Assembly (NCBI RefSeq): GCF_003971065.1
Contig: NZ_RYDV01000005.1
Location: 124,001-188,000, forward strand
DNA: 64,000 bases
Origin: Candidimonas sp. SYP-B2681
GTDB taxonomy: Bacteria > Pseudomonadota > Gammaproteobacteria > Burkholderiales > Burkholderiaceae_B
Reading direction: 5' to 3'
In this document: positions 7,670 to 17,975 of the stretch, piece by piece
Numbering within the stretch: position 1 is the stretch's first letter
Layout of the letters: every line of letters starts with the position of its first letter
Program-made: the position numbers and the translations under genes
Notes under the pieces: model-generated
The model's input: the letters and a program-made list of their open reading frames with translations, nothing else
Told to the model about the DNA's origin: nothing
The model's database searches: none

Positions 7670-9391
7670 ATGGAACTCAATGGCGCAGATATCGTCGTGC
7701 GCTGCCTTGCCGAACAGGGTGTTGACCACGTGTTTGGTTATCCCGGCGGCGCGGTACTCTACATCTACGACGCAATCTATAAACAAGAAAATTTTCAGCA
7801 TATATTGGTGCGTCACGAGCAAGCAGCCGTGCATGCAGCCGATGCTTATTCACGCTCATCCAACAAAATCGGTGTGGCGTTAGTTACCAGTGGCCCAGGC
7901 CTGACCAATGCCGTTACCGGCATCGCAACGGCGTATATGGACTCCATTCCCATGGTGATCATCAGTGGGCAGGTACCTAGCCATGCAATCGGAGAAGACG
8001 CTTTTCAGGAGTGCGATACCGTCGGTATTACGCGTCCTTGCGTCAAGCACAACTTTCTCGTACGTGACGTCAAAGACCTGGCCGAAACCATGCGGCGGGC
8101 ATTTTATATCGCTAAAACGGGTCGTCCTGGTCCGGTGCTGGTTGATATTCCCAAAGACATAACCGTTGCCACTTGCAAATACACCCCGCCACGCGGCGAG
8201 GTGAAAATGCGCTCGTATGCTCCCGTCGTCAAGGGGCACCAAGGCCAAATCAAAAAAGCGGTACAAATGCTGCTTACGGCCGAACGGCCCATGATTTATT
8301 CCGGCGGCGGGGTGGTGCTTTCCAATGCGTCTGCCGAATTGCGTCAACTGGTCGAACTTGTCGGCGCGCCTTGCACAAATACCTTGATGGGGCTGGGTGC
8401 CTTTCCTGCAAGCAACGACAAGTTTGTCGGTATGCCTGGCATGCACGGTACCTACGAGGCCAATATGGCCATGCAGCATTGCGATGTTCTTATTGCGATC
8501 GGCGCTCGTTTCGATGACCGGGTCATTGGTAATCCCAAGCATTTTTCGCAAAATCCTCGCAAAATCGTGCATATCGATATCGATCCTTCGTCGATCTCGA
8601 AGCGCGTTCGTGTCGACGTACCGATCGTCGGAAATGTTAAAGACGTGCTTGACGAACTCAATGCCTTGTATGCGCAGTCAGCAGCCGAGACGCCGCCCAA
8701 TAAAGCGGCTTTGGGCAAATGGTGGCAGCAAATCAATACCTGGCGTGGCAAAGAATGTCTGGTGTACGAGAACTCCGACACGCTTATCAAGCCTCAGTAT
8801 GTGGTTCAAAAGCTCTGGGAGATCACGCACGGCGACGCCTTCGTCACATCGGACGTTGGGCAGCATCAAATGTGGGCCGCGCAGTATTACCGTTTCGACG
8901 AGCCGCGTCGCTGGATCAATTCGGGGGGCCTTGGCACCATGGGCGTAGGTTTGCCTTATGCCATGGGCGTACAGATGGCCAACCCCGATAGCCAGATCGC
9001 CGTTATCACGGGTGAAGCGTCGATTCAGATGAACATCCAGGAACTTTCGACCTGCAAGCAATATCACCTGACGCCCAAAGTGCTCTGCTTGAATAATCGC
9101 TACCTCGGAATGGTGCGTCAGTGGCAGCAAATCGATTACGGATCTCGTTACTCAGAGTCCTATGTCGATGCCTTGCCCGACTTCGTAAAGCTGGTTGAAA
9201 GCTATGGCCACGTTGGCATGCGCATCGATAAACCAGCCGATGTCGAGCCGGCTATCCGCGAAGCATTTACTAAATACAAAGACAGGCTAGTGTTCATGGA
9301 CTTCATTACCGATCAAACCGAGAACGTGTGGCCTATGGTGAAAGCGGGCCGCGGACTTACCGAAATGTTGCTTGGTTCTGAAGACTTGTAA
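7670..9391 (+). CDS. ilvB: Acetolactate synthase, catalytic (large) subunit
   Basis: A 573-residue thiamine-diphosphate enzyme. It condenses two pyruvates to 2-acetolactate, or pyruvate with 2-oxobutyrate, the first common step of valine/leucine and isoleucine synthesis. The catalytic glutamate is E50 in RHEQAAVHAAD, and the CoA/FAD-site region and C-terminal ThDP domain (NNRYLGMVRQWQQ) are present. The metal-binding motif, normally GDGS, reads GEAS here; betaproteobacterial enzymes are often GEGS, so the alanine is a further change. AGGA precedes the ATG by a few bases. The regulatory subunit ilvH follows after nine bases. The gene is named ilvI in some annotations. Confidence 0.95.
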   Translation: MELNGADIVVRCLAEQGVDHVFGYPGGAVLYIYDAIYKQENFQHILVRHEQAAVHAADAYSRSSNKIGVALVTSGPGLTNAVTGIATAYMDSIPMVIISGQVPSHAIGEDAFQECDTVGITRPCVKHNFLVRDVKDLAETMRRAFYIAKTGRPGPVLVDIPKDITVATCKYTPPRGEVKMRSYAPVVKGHQGQIKKAVQMLLTAERPMIYSGGGVVLSNASAELRQLVELVGAPCTNTLMGLGAFPASNDKFVGMPGMHGTYEANMAMQHCDVLIAIGARFDDRVIGNPKHFSQNPRKIVHIDIDPSSISKRVRVDVPIVGNVKDVLDELNALYAQSAAETPPNKAALGKWWQQINTWRGKECLVYENSDTLIKPQYVVQKLWEITHGDAFVTSDVGQHQMWAAQYYRFDEPRRWINSGGLGTMGVGLPYAMGVQMANPDSQIAVITGEASIQMNIQELSTCKQYHLTPKVLCLNNRYLGMVRQWQQIDYGSRYSESYVDALPDFVKLVESYGHVGMRIDKPADVEPAIREAFTKYKDRLVFMDFITDQTENVWPMVKAGRGLTEMLLGSEDL

Positions 9392-9400
9392 GGGAAGAAC

Positions 9401-9892
9401 ATGAAACACGTAATTTCTATCCTTCTCGAGAATGAGCCTGGTGCACTGTCTCGCGTCGTGGGGCTTTTTTCGGCGCGCGGTTACAACATCGAAACCCTTA
9501 CCGTAGCCCCGACTGAAGACAGCACCTTGTCGCGAATGACTATCGTCACCAATGGTTCAGACGAAGTCATTGAACAGATCACCAAGCATCTGAATCGCTT
9601 GGTCGATGTCGTCAAGGTGGTGGACTTGTCCGAAGGTCCCCACATCGAGCGCGAGCTCATGTTGATCAAGGTGCGCGCGGTGGGCAAAGAACGCGAAGAA
9701 ATGAAGCGCATGGCCGACATCTTCCGAGGTCGCATCATCGACGTGACTGATAAGGTCTACACCATAGAGCTTACAGGCGACCAGGGCAAAATCGAGGCCT
9801 TTATCGGGGCGCTCGATCGCAGTGCCATTCTGGAAACAGTGCGCACTGGCGTGTCCGGTATAGGCCGCGGCGAACGCGTCCTGAAGCTGTAG
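9401..9892 (+). CDS. ilvH: Acetolactate synthase, regulatory (small) subunit
   Basis: A 163-residue protein, the standard length for IlvH/IlvN. The N-terminal ACT domain (ISILLENEPGALSRVVGLF and RGYNIETLTV, residues 4-35) binds valine for feedback inhibition. The C-terminal ALS_ss_C domain covers about residues 80-160. It is co-transcribed with ilvB nine bases upstream (RBS GGGAAG) and activates the catalytic subunit in the cytoplasm. Confidence 0.95.
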   Translation: MKHVISILLENEPGALSRVVGLFSARGYNIETLTVAPTEDSTLSRMTIVTNGSDEVIEQITKHLNRLVDVVKVVDLSEGPHIERELMLIKVRAVGKEREEMKRMADIFRGRIIDVTDKVYTIELTGDQGKIEAFIGALDRSAILETVRTGVSGIGRGERVLKL

Positions 9893-10004
9893 AACGTGCC
9901 GTAACTTTTAACTAGCACGAATAAAAAGGGCATGGTGCTTCACGCCGCAACGCGGAGCGCGAAATGCCATGATCCGGTTCGCGGTACAACTTAATCTGAT
10001 ATAA

Positions 10005-10020
10005 AGCCCGGTATCGGGCT
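10005..10020 (+). other. Small perfect hairpin before ilvC
   Basis: AGCCCG (10005-10010) pairs with CGGGCT (10015-10020) around GTAT. No T-run follows, so it is not a terminator. It sits 38 bases before the ilvC start in the 166-base ilvH-ilvC gap and may adjust message stability or translation. Confidence 0.4.
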
Positions 10021-10058
10021 AAATGAACAACAATTCCTCAAGCATTGGAGCACTTTAA

Positions 10059-11075
<1,017 letters not shown>

Positions 11076-11172
11076 TCGCTTCTATGCTTGCTGCGCAAGC
11101 GCGTCCCCAGGCTATTTTTCGACCTCGGTTCGCGCCTTGCGTCAAGCAAGATAAATAGTGCTTTGTAAACGG

Positions 11173-11218
11173 CACCCCAGACGTTGGAGACTGATCCAAT
11201 CTCTGGGGTGTTCCTTTT
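11173..11218 (+). terminator. Long terminator-like hairpin after ilvC
   Basis: CACCCCAGA (11173-11181) pairs exactly with TCTGGGGTG (11202-11210), and an inner stem TTGGA/TCCAA stacks inside it. The stretch after the stem is TTCCTTTT. Position 100 bases behind ilvC fits the end of the ilv transcript. The rest of the 269-base gap to psd shows no gene. Confidence 0.7.
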
Positions 11219-11344
11219 GGCTTGCGCCAGATGGCCTCCAAGGGGTGTTTTGGTAGATAATCGGTTCAAAGGGCTCGCCGTAATGCCGGTCTCACGGTAA
11301 ACGGGTAAACACTCACGCACATTTGGGTTATTCTTCGTCCTACG

Positions 11345-12016
11345 ATGAATAAACCTCCTTATCCCCATCCCATTATTGCGCGCGAAGGCTGGCCATTCCT
11401 GGCCGGCATCGTGCTGGTTTCCATAGTAGTCAGCTTTTGGTCGGGCGCTGCCTCGATCCCGTTCTGGCTACTGTCGATTTTCGTACTACAGTTCTTTCGG
11501 GACCCTCCGCGCATTGCCCCTGAAGGCGAGTTCAATGTTCTGTCGCCCGCCGACGGCCGCATTGTGGCGGTGGAAGAAGTTCACGATTCCTACGCCGATC
11601 GGAACGCGCTAAAGATAAGCGTGTTCATGAACGTCTTCAACGTTCACTCTAATCGCTCGCCCGTCAAGGGATCCGTCGTTTCTGTCAATTATTTTGCCGG
11701 CCAGTTTTTCAATGCTTCGCTGGACAAGGCTTCACTCGAAAACGAGCGCAATGCTACGGTATTGCTCACCGAACACGGTCACGTGGTCACTGCCGTTCAG
11801 GTGGCTGGTCTGGTGGCCAAGCGCATTCTTTGTTATATCAAGCCGGGTGACCCGCTGTATGCAGGACAACGCTACGGTTTTATCCGTTTTGGTTCGCGGG
11901 TAGATGTTTATTTGCCCCCAGGTTCACGCCCTCGCGTTGCGATAGGCGATAAGGTTCAAGCCACTAGTACGGTATTGGCCGAATTGCCCGACGCTATCGC
12001 CGATTTGCCAGAGTAA
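11345..12016 (+). CDS. psd: Phosphatidylserine decarboxylase, short prokaryotic form
   Basis: A 223-residue membrane-associated proenzyme that turns phosphatidylserine into phosphatidylethanolamine. Two membrane segments lie near residues 17-50. The self-cleavage site is the GS of [11 protein letters not shown] (about residues 182-183), where the serine becomes the pyruvoyl group; many homologues have LGST or FGSR here. Its length fits the short, non-enteric form. The partner enzyme pssA follows after eight bases, so the two successive steps of PE synthesis are co-transcribed. Confidence 0.92.
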   Translation: MNKPPYPHPIIAREGWPFLAGIVLVSIVVSFWSGAASIPFWLLSIFVLQFFRDPPRIAPEGEFNVLSPADGRIVAVEEVHDSYADRNALKISVFMNVFNVHSNRSPVKGSVVSVNYFAGQFFNASLDKASLENERNATVLLTEHGHVVTAVQVAGLVAKRILCYIKPGDPLYAGQRYGFIRFGSRVDVYLPPGSRPRVAIGDKVQATSTVLAELPDAIADLPE

Positions 12017-12024
12017 ACTAACCA

Positions 12025-12924
12025 ATGCCAAATTTCTCATCGGACGAAGCACGCCGCCGCAGTATTTATCTGCTGCCTAATGCCTTCACTACCGCCAACC
12101 TGTTCGCCGGGTTCTACGCGGTGGTGCAGGCCATGAACGGCCAATTCGAGATGGCGGCTATTGCAATCTTTCTTGCCATGGTTTTTGATGGCATGGACGG
12201 GCGTGTCGCCCGGCTTACAAATACGCAGTCTGCCTTTGGTGAGCAGTATGATTCCTTGTCGGATATGACATCCTTCGGAATCGCTCCTGCTCTGGTCATG
12301 TACGAATGGTCTTTGCAGGGCCTGGGGCGTTGGGGCTGGCTAGCAGCTTTTATTTATGTCGTCGGTGCGGCGCTGAGGTTGGCACGTTTCAATACCAATA
12401 TTGGCGTCGTCGATAAGCGTTTCTTCCAAGGGTTGCCCAGCCCTGCCGCAGCGGCACTGGTCGCCGGCTTTCTTTGGTTGGCTGTCGACAACAAATTATC
12501 TTTGCAAAACGAAACAATTGCTTGGCTGTCGTTCGGTTTTACAGTCTATGCAGGCATTGCAATGGTCACTAATGCGCCATTTTACAGCGGAAAAAGTTTT
12601 GCGCTGGGCCGTAGTGTGCCGTTTTGGGTCATGCTGTTGTTGGTGGGTGCGTTCGTCTTCGTATCCAGCGATCCACCCATCGTGCTATTTAGCCTGTTCG
12701 TCGTCTATGGTTTATCGGGGTGGGCCATTATGTTCTGGCGGTGGCGGCGTGCCCGCGAACTGACGCGCTTGCGCCAAGAAGGGATCGAAGAACGCGACAC
12801 GCCGATAGCACCTACATTTACCGCGCCTCATACCTATCAGCTTCCCGAGAGCGAAATACAAAGGACGGATACTGATCAGCGTTCACCACCAAGCGGAAAC
12901 ATTAGGGGTCCAGACGGACCCTAG
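12025..12924 (+). CDS. pssA: CDP-diacylglycerol-serine O-phosphatidyltransferase
   Basis: A 299-residue integral membrane enzyme of the CDP-alcohol phosphatidyltransferase family. It makes phosphatidylserine from CDP-diacylglycerol and serine, feeding the decarboxylase encoded just upstream. The family signature is seen as DGMDGRVARL followed by GEQYDSLSD (about residues 55-82). Seven to eight hydrophobic stretches follow, and the last ~60 residues are a polar tail. In Bordetella-type genomes this pair sits behind ilvC, usually before leuA. Here no leuA follows. Confidence 0.92.
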   Translation: MPNFSSDEARRRSIYLLPNAFTTANLFAGFYAVVQAMNGQFEMAAIAIFLAMVFDGMDGRVARLTNTQSAFGEQYDSLSDMTSFGIAPALVMYEWSLQGLGRWGWLAAFIYVVGAALRLARFNTNIGVVDKRFFQGLPSPAAAALVAGFLWLAVDNKLSLQNETIAWLSFGFTVYAGIAMVTNAPFYSGKSFALGRSVPFWVMLLLVGAFVFVSSDPPIVLFSLFVVYGLSGWAIMFWRWRRARELTRLRQEGIEERDTPIAPTFTAPHTYQLPESEIQRTDTDQRSPPSGNIRGPDGP

Positions 12925-13024
12925 GTTGCGGCGCGGCATTAGGCAGTAAAGCCTGATGCCGGCTCGCATGCTCGATCGTGCTGCGGTTTCACCTTGACGC
13001 CACTGGTTGCGACAAGGCTATCCA

Positions 13025-13546
13025 CTAGTCGAACATGAAATTTCTTTCATACATGGGATCTGGCCCGGGGTGAAAGCGCGTCACTTTCGATCCGTCTCTA
13101 CCGAAATAAACATACATGAGCGAGTTCCAGGTATGGTTCTGCCGATATCGGTAGCTCCAGACAATCTGCCTCGACGCGGGCAAACCAACTGTCGTGATTT
13201 CGGCAGGCGGCCCGAACTCGCAGCGCACCTGGTCGGGAGTCCAGGTTCCTGAAGACAGAACGCGAAAGTGCTCATCTGTCAGTACGGGTTGGACGCGATC
13301 GGTGTTGCCCGCGGCATCCGCATTAGTCGCCCAGGCGTATTGGCCCATGGGCTGCATGCTCCAGATCAATCGTTGACCGCCGTTTTCAGTGGGACATGAG
13401 TAAGTGGGACGGCCATACTCTGCCTCTATCTGATGCAGTGGGGTACCGGGGGGGGTGTCGGCCATTGTTCCGCAGGCAGTCAGAAACGCTACCGATATGG
13501 CAGCGAAGCCCGCTTTACTAATTCGTGTGAAGTTAGAATTTTTCAT
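13025..13546 (-). CDS. Putative lipoprotein, function unknown
   Basis: A 173-residue protein with a signal peptide ending in the lipobox LTAC, so the cysteine at about residue 25 should be lipidated. The rest is soluble, with two related-looking segments (EAEYGRPTYSC and VRCEFGPPAEI), reminiscent of SmpA/BamE-like lipoprotein repeats in which a short GxP motif recurs. It is convergent with pssA and read away from rpsO. No specific function can be assigned; it is probably anchored in the outer membrane. Confidence 0.75.
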   Translation of the reverse strand: MKNSNFTRISKAGFAAISVAFLTACGTMADTPPGTPLHQIEAEYGRPTYSCPTENGGQRLIWSMQPMGQYAWATNADAAGNTDRVQPVLTDEHFRVLSSGTWTPDQVRCEFGPPAEITTVGLPASRQIVWSYRYRQNHTWNSLMYVYFGRDGSKVTRFHPGPDPMYERNFMFD

Positions 13547-13692
13547 CGAGTCTCTGCCAAGAGGTTATCCTTGCGATATTTTACGAGCATACTCCTCAAT
13601 AGTGGCAGGTGTTGACCCGATTTATATCGCTGTGCTATTGGCGCGACATATCGCGTTTGGCACTGGCCCAGGCGAATATTCGGCCATTCCGC

Positions 13693-13698
13693 TATAAT
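13693..13698 (+). promoter_or_regulatory. Candidate -10 box for rpsO
   Basis: A perfect TATAAT lies 118 bases before the rpsO start in an otherwise gene-free region (13547-13815). No good -35 at 17 bases spacing was found. The resulting leader of about 110 bases would leave room for the S15 autoregulation known in other bacteria. This is suggestive only. Confidence 0.4.
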
Positions 13699-13815
13699 GC
13701 TTTCTGCTTGGAGATCCGCGTACGCATGTGCATGGCAGGTATCCAGGTAAAATTTTTATTTTTAATCATCCACGTCAGGGCACCTCGGCGCTGACGCCTG
13801 TTAAAGAGGCTAATA

Positions 13816-14085
13816 ATGTCTGTTGCTGACATCAAAAAATCCGATATCGTTGCAGAATATCAACGTGCACAAGGCGATACCGGTTCCCCCGAAGTACAAG
13901 TCGCGTTGCTAACCGCACGCATCAACGAACTGACCGGCCACTTCAAGGCCCACATGAAAGACCACCACTCACGCCGTGGTCTGTTGCGCATGGTTAGCCG
14001 CCGTCGCAAATTGCTAGATTACCTAAAGGGCCGCAATCCCGATTCGTATCGTGCGCTTATCGAAAAGCTCGGTCTGCGTAAGTGA
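13816..14085 (+). CDS. rpsO: 30S ribosomal protein S15
   Basis: An 89-residue protein of exactly the usual length. It binds the central domain of 16S rRNA early in 30S assembly. Family segments [37 protein letters not shown] and a terminal LGLRK are all present. An AAAGAGG ribosome site precedes the ATG. It lies upstream of pnp in the classic rpsO-pnp arrangement, with a hairpin and T-run in between. Confidence 0.98.
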   Translation: MSVADIKKSDIVAEYQRAQGDTGSPEVQVALLTARINELTGHFKAHMKDHHSRRGLLRMVSRRRKLLDYLKGRNPDSYRALIEKLGLRK

Positions 14086-14112
14086 TACTCGGGGCTGGCT
14101 CCCCATGATGCA

Positions 14113-14156
14113 ACCGTGCTCACTGCGATTCTAATCGTGGTGTGCACGGTTTTTTC
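14113..14156 (+). terminator. Hairpin with T-run between rpsO and pnp
   Basis: ACCGTGC (14113-14119) pairs with GCACGGT (14144-14150) and is followed by five more T. It lies 27 bases after rpsO and 20 bases before pnp. In enteric bacteria a leaky terminator here lets part of the rpsO transcription run into pnp, and RNase III cleavage controls pnp. The same use is inferred here. Confidence 0.7.
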
Positions 14157-14176
14157 CATTGTAAGGATACCCACCA

Positions 14177-16336
14177 ATGTTTAATAAAGTGAGCAAATCG
14201 TTTCAGTACGGTCAGCACACAGTGGTTCTTGAAACCGGCGAGATAGCTCGCCAGGCATCAGGCGCCGTTCTCGTTTCGATTGAAGATACCGTTGTACTGG
14301 CGACCGTTGTCGCCGCAAAGACCGCAAAGCAGGGCCAGGACTTTTTCCCATTGACCGTCGACTACGTCGAAAAAACCTACGCTGCGGGCCGTATCCCAGG
14401 TGGGTTCTTCAAGCGTGAAGGCCGTCCTTCCGAAAAAGAAATCCTTACGTCGCGCCTGATCGATCGTCCTTTGCGTCCCTTGTTTCCTGAAGGCTTCTAC
14501 AACGAAGTCCAGGTCATTATCCACACCGTCTCGGTCAATCCTGAAATCGACCCCGACATGGCGGCCATGATTGGTGCGTCGGCTGCGTTGGCTATTTCGG
14601 GTATTCCATTTGACGGCCCTATCGGCGCTGCGCGTGTGGGTTATGTGAGCGGACAGTATGTACTGAATCCTACCAGCAGCCAACTTAAAGAATCGCAGAT
14701 GGATCTGATTGTGGCCGGAACCGAAGCCGCCGTGCTGATGGTTGAATCCGAAGCCCAGCAACTGTCTGAAGAAGTCATGCTCGGTGGTGTGGTGTTTGGT
14801 CACGAACAAATGCAGGCCTGCATCAACGCTATACACGACTTGGTTGCAGAAGCCGGCAAGCCCGAGTGGGAATGGCAGGCTGCACCGAAGAATGAAGCTC
14901 TGGTCACGGCTGTAACAGCTGCCGCGCAAGACGACTTGCACGCTGCCTACCAGATTCGCGAAAAGCAGGCTCGCACCACGCACCTGCAGAACGTCTACAC
15001 CAACGTCAAAGCCAAGCTGCAAGAGCATGCTGCTGCAAAAGGCGAGGCTGCACCCGATAACGTCGGTGTCGAAAATCTGCTTTTTGATCTCGAGTCCAAA
15101 ATCGTACGCGGCCAGATCTTGAACGGCGAGCCCCGTATCGACGGCCGTGATACCCGCACCGTACGTCCTATCAGTGTACGGCTCGGTGTATTGCCTCGGG
15201 CTCACGGCAGCGCCTTGTTCACACGTGGCGAGACGCAGGCTCTGGTCGTCGCCACCTTGGGAACCAAGCAGGACGAACAGATTATTGACTCGATCATGGG
15301 CGAATCCCGTGACCGTTTCATGCTGCATTATAATTTCCCGCCGTTCGCTACCGGTGAAACCGGTCGTTTCGGCTCGCCCAAGCGTCGCGAAATTGGCCAT
15401 GGCCGACTAGCCAAGCGTGCATTGGTGTCGTCCTTGCCTGAAGCTCAGGATTTCCAGTACACCATTCGCGTTGTCTCTGAAATTACCGAGTCCAACGGCT
15501 CGTCCTCCATGGCGTCGGTATGTGGCGGTTCGCTCGCCATGATGGACGCGGGCGTACCCATCAAGGATCACGTTGCCGGTGTGGCGATGGGGCTTATCAA
15601 AGATGGCGGCAAGTTCGCTGTGCTTACCGATATTCTGGGCGATGAAGATCACCTTGGCGATATGGATTTCAAAGTCGCTGGCACGGTACAAGGTATTACC
15701 GCCTTGCAGATGGATATCAAGATCCAGGGCATCACCAAGGAAATCATGCAGGTCGCATTGGCTCAGGCCAAAGAAGGGCGTCTGCATATCTTGGGCAAAA
15801 TGAAGGAAGCTATCGACGGTTCGCGTACCGAGCTTTCCGAGTTTGCGCCGCGCATGCTTAGCATTAAGATCAATCCTGAAAAAATCCGCGACGTTATCGG
15901 TAAGGGTGGCGCAACCATCCGTGCCCTGACTGAAGAAACCGGCACACAAATCGATATCGGCGACGATGGCACCATCACCATCTCCAGCGCCGATCTCGAT
16001 AAGGCTCGCGAGGCCGAGCGCCGTATCAAGGAATTGACTGCCGACGTAGAAGTAGGTCAGGAATATGAAGGTCCAGTCTTACGTTTGCTCGACTTCGGCG
16101 CAATCGTTCAGGTATTGCCGGGGCGTGATGGTCTACTGCACATCTCCGAAATCGCCAACTATCGTATCGCGAACATCAACGATGTCCTGAAAGTTGGTCA
16201 ATTGGTACGAATCAAGGTTATCGAAGCTGATGACAAGGGCCGTTTGCGCTTGTCGATGAAAGCGATCGGTGGCATTGAGGCCCAAGGCGGGCCGCAGGGT
16301 CCTGTCGCGGCGCCTGCCGTCACACCGGAAGCCTAA
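14177..16336 (+). CDS. pnp: Polynucleotide phosphorylase
   Basis: A 719-residue phosphorolytic 3'-5' exoribonuclease, a core part of RNA turnover in the cytoplasm. It has two RNase PH domains (roughly 10-230 and 320-540, with the second carrying the active site region [15 protein letters not shown]), then a KH domain with [16 protein letters not shown] near 570, and an S1 domain near 620-690 ([23 protein letters not shown]). Full family length. Preceded by rpsO and a hairpin. Confidence 0.97.
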   Translation: MFNKVSKSFQYGQHTVVLETGEIARQASGAVLVSIEDTVVLATVVAAKTAKQGQDFFPLTVDYVEKTYAAGRIPGGFFKREGRPSEKEILTSRLIDRPLRPLFPEGFYNEVQVIIHTVSVNPEIDPDMAAMIGASAALAISGIPFDGPIGAARVGYVSGQYVLNPTSSQLKESQMDLIVAGTEAAVLMVESEAQQLSEEVMLGGVVFGHEQMQACINAIHDLVAEAGKPEWEWQAAPKNEALVTAVTAAAQDDLHAAYQIREKQARTTHLQNVYTNVKAKLQEHAAAKGEAAPDNVGVENLLFDLESKIVRGQILNGEPRIDGRDTRTVRPISVRLGVLPRAHGSALFTRGETQALVVATLGTKQDEQIIDSIMGESRDRFMLHYNFPPFATGETGRFGSPKRREIGHGRLAKRALVSSLPEAQDFQYTIRVVSEITESNGSSSMASVCGGSLAMMDAGVPIKDHVAGVAMGLIKDGGKFAVLTDILGDEDHLGDMDFKVAGTVQGITALQMDIKIQGITKEIMQVALAQAKEGRLHILGKMKEAIDGSRTELSEFAPRMLSIKINPEKIRDVIGKGGATIRALTEETGTQIDIGDDGTITISSADLDKAREAERRIKELTADVEVGQEYEGPVLRLLDFGAIVQVLPGRDGLLHISEIANYRIANINDVLKVGQLVRIKVIEADDKGRLRLSMKAIGGIEAQGGPQGPVAAPAVTPEA

Positions 16337-16344
16337 TGGCGAAG

Positions 16345-16365
16345 GGGCGACCTTAGTGGTCGCCC
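16345..16365 (+). other. Hairpin just behind pnp
   Basis: GGGCGACC (16345-16352) pairs with GGTCGCCC (16358-16365) around TTAGT. The following bases are GC-rich with only a short T-run, so it may protect the 3' end of the pnp message rather than stop transcription. The stronger terminator is at 16393-16425. Confidence 0.45.
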
Positions 16366-16392
16366 GCCCGCTATTTCCTTCTGTATGCGCTT

Positions 16393-16425
16393 AAAAAAAT
16401 AGACACCCAAGGGTGTCTATTTTTG
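16393..16425. terminator. Bidirectional terminator between pnp and tRNA genes
   Basis: AGACACCC (16401-16408) and GGGTGTCT (16411-16418) form a perfect stem with a two-base gap between the arms. It is flanked by an A-run on the left (AAAAAAAT) and TTTTT on the right. It can therefore stop transcripts from pnp on the plus strand and from the tRNA genes on the minus strand. Confidence 0.85.
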
Positions 16426-16432
16426 CAAATGC

Positions 16433-16518
16433 TGGTGCACCCACCCGGAATCGAACCGGGACGACCAATGATCGAGAGATTTTAAGTCTCTTGCGTCTAC
16501 CTATTCCGCCATGGGTGC
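16433..16518 (-). tRNA. tRNA-Leu (anticodon TAA)
   Basis: Minus-strand cloverleaf of 86 bases including an encoded CCA (16433-16435). Acceptor GCACCC pairs with GGGTGC. The anticodon stem AGAGA/TCTCT holds the loop CTTAAAA, giving anticodon TAA. A long variable arm, as in leucine tRNAs, and a TTCGATTCC-type T loop are present. Confidence 0.95.
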
Positions 16519-16585
16519 GCGGGGCGCATAGCGCCGGGTACTGTCTGTATGTCGGATTGGCAATGCTGCTGCTTGATCCGATAGT

Positions 16586-16605
16586 ACTTGATCGAACGAT
16601 CAAGT
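16586..16605 (-). other. Perfect inverted repeat between the two tRNA genes
   Basis: ACTTGATC (16586-16593) and GATCAAGT (16598-16605) flank GAAC. In the minus-strand transcript this hairpin starts at the last base of the tRNA-Ser CCA end. It is probably a processing or protecting structure in a tRNA-Ser/tRNA-Leu precursor. Confidence 0.45.
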
Positions 16606-16694
16606 GGCGGAAGCGGTGAGATTCGAACTCACGGACGAGTTACCCCGTCGCTGGTTTTCAAGACCAGTCCATTCAACCGCTCTGGCACGCTTCC
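16605..16694 (-). tRNA. tRNA-Ser (anticodon TGA)
   Basis: Minus-strand cloverleaf of 90 bases including an encoded CCA (16605-16607) and discriminator G. The 5' end GGAAGC pairs with GCTTCC. The anticodon stem CTGGT/ACCAG carries the loop CTTGAAA, so the anticodon is TGA. A long variable arm is typical of serine tRNAs. It lies upstream of tRNA-Leu(TAA) and both probably form one transcript. Confidence 0.95.
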
Positions 16695-16890
16695 GTTCTT
16701 CTGCGAGCATGCAAGGACTACTTGCAAACCCCTGTGGCGCGCATATCCGTTAATCACGGAAATTGCACCTTTCAGAAGGACGTGAGTTTAGCCTAAGTAG
16801 CGGCCCTTGTGGGCTGAATGACGCAGATTGAAGGAAAAAAGTCATTTCACAGGTGATAATAGGATCTTTCGTTTGTGCCAAGGAGTCCCA

Positions 16891-17868
16891 ATGAAGGCAG
16901 TGGAAATCTCGAAACCGGGCGGCCCGGAGGTTTTGGTGCTGGTCGATAGGCCCCTACCTGAACCGAAAGCTGGAGAAGTTCTTATCAAGGTGTCGGCAGC
17001 TGGCATCAACCGCCCTGATGTCTTTCAGCGCAAAGGCAATTATGCGCCTCCTCCCGGCGCCTCCGACCTACCTGGTCTAGAGGTTGCGGGCGAAATCGTC
17101 GGTGGCGATGCGGCCGCCGGTGGGTTTGCTATTGGCGACAAAGTTTGTGCCCTGTTGGCCGGTGGCGGTTACGCTGAATACTGTGTCGCTCCTGTCGCTC
17201 AGTGTTTGCTTATTCCCGAAGGTCTATCCGACATCGAAGCTGCAGGCTTGCCGGAAACCTATTACACGGTGTGGAGCAATGTGTTCGATCGTGGGCAACT
17301 GTCGACTGGCGAGTCTTTGCTGGTTCACGGTGGCGCAAGCGGCATCGGTACCACAGCCGTGCAACTCGCTACGGCCATGGGACATAAGGTCTATGCAACG
17401 GTGGGCAGCGACGAGCGTGCCCGGGCTGTCGAGAAACTGGGTGCAGTGCTTGGGATTAATTACCGCACTCAAGACTATGTAGAGGAAGTCAAGAAAGCCA
17501 CGGACGGCCAAGGCGTTGACGTCATACTCGATATGGTGGCCGGCGAGTACATCAATCGTAATCTTAATTGCCTGGCTGACGACGGCCGTATTGTCATCAT
17601 CGCCTTGTTGGGCGGTTCCAAGGCAACCTTAGACTGCAATCACATATTACGCCGGCGCCTTACCGTTACCGGCTCTACGTTGCGGCCACGCCCGGTTGCC
17701 TTCAAAGCAGAAATTTCAAAGGCATTGAAGCAGCATGTGTGGCCGTTGCTTGAAGCGCGAAAGATACGGCCGATCGTTCACGCAACGTTCCCGTTGGCCA
17801 AGGCTTGCGATGCGCATGCAATGATGGATGCCGGAGAACAAATCGGCAAAATTATACTGACCGTGTAG
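16891..17868 (+). CDS. NAD(P)H quinone oxidoreductase, zeta-crystallin/PIG3 type
   Basis: A 325-residue member of the zinc-free medium-chain dehydrogenase family, which reduces quinones or enoyl substrates with NADPH in the cytoplasm. The segment GINRPDVFQRKGNY near the N-terminus is the PIG3/QOR hallmark. The nucleotide-binding loop is HGGASGIGTTAVQLA near residues 145-160. The start at 16891 is chosen because AGGAG (16881-16885) sits just before it and the protein aligns from MKAVEI; an in-frame ATG at 16828 would add 21 unrelated residues. It precedes tpiA. Confidence 0.9.
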   Translation: MKAVEISKPGGPEVLVLVDRPLPEPKAGEVLIKVSAAGINRPDVFQRKGNYAPPPGASDLPGLEVAGEIVGGDAAAGGFAIGDKVCALLAGGGYAEYCVAPVAQCLLIPEGLSDIEAAGLPETYYTVWSNVFDRGQLSTGESLLVHGGASGIGTTAVQLATAMGHKVYATVGSDERARAVEKLGAVLGINYRTQDYVEEVKKATDGQGVDVILDMVAGEYINRNLNCLADDGRIVIIALLGGSKATLDCNHILRRRLTVTGSTLRPRPVAFKAEISKALKQHVWPLLEARKIRPIVHATFPLAKACDAHAMMDAGEQIGKIILTV

Positions 17869-17877
17869 TCAAGTCTT

Positions 17878-17906
17878 CCGGATCACGCCACCGTGGTGTG
17901 ATCCGG
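17878..17906 (+). terminator. Strong hairpin between the oxidoreductase gene and tpiA
   Basis: A nearly perfect 14-pair inverted repeat (CCGGATCACGCCAC against GTGGTGTGATCCGG, one G-T pair) lies ten bases behind the oxidoreductase stop codon. No T-run follows, so termination would not be of the classic kind; transcript end protection is also possible. Confidence 0.5.
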
Positions 17907-17975
17907 GCATTCCGTGCGTATTTCCGGCTAACAAGCTACAATGCCGGGTTATCCAATTTTTTCTTACTGAGCTTC

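Noticed and set aside
14258..15400. A 380-codon open frame antisense to pnp
   Set aside because: It lies wholly inside pnp on the other strand, has no family features and is the mirror of codon bias in a highly conserved gene.
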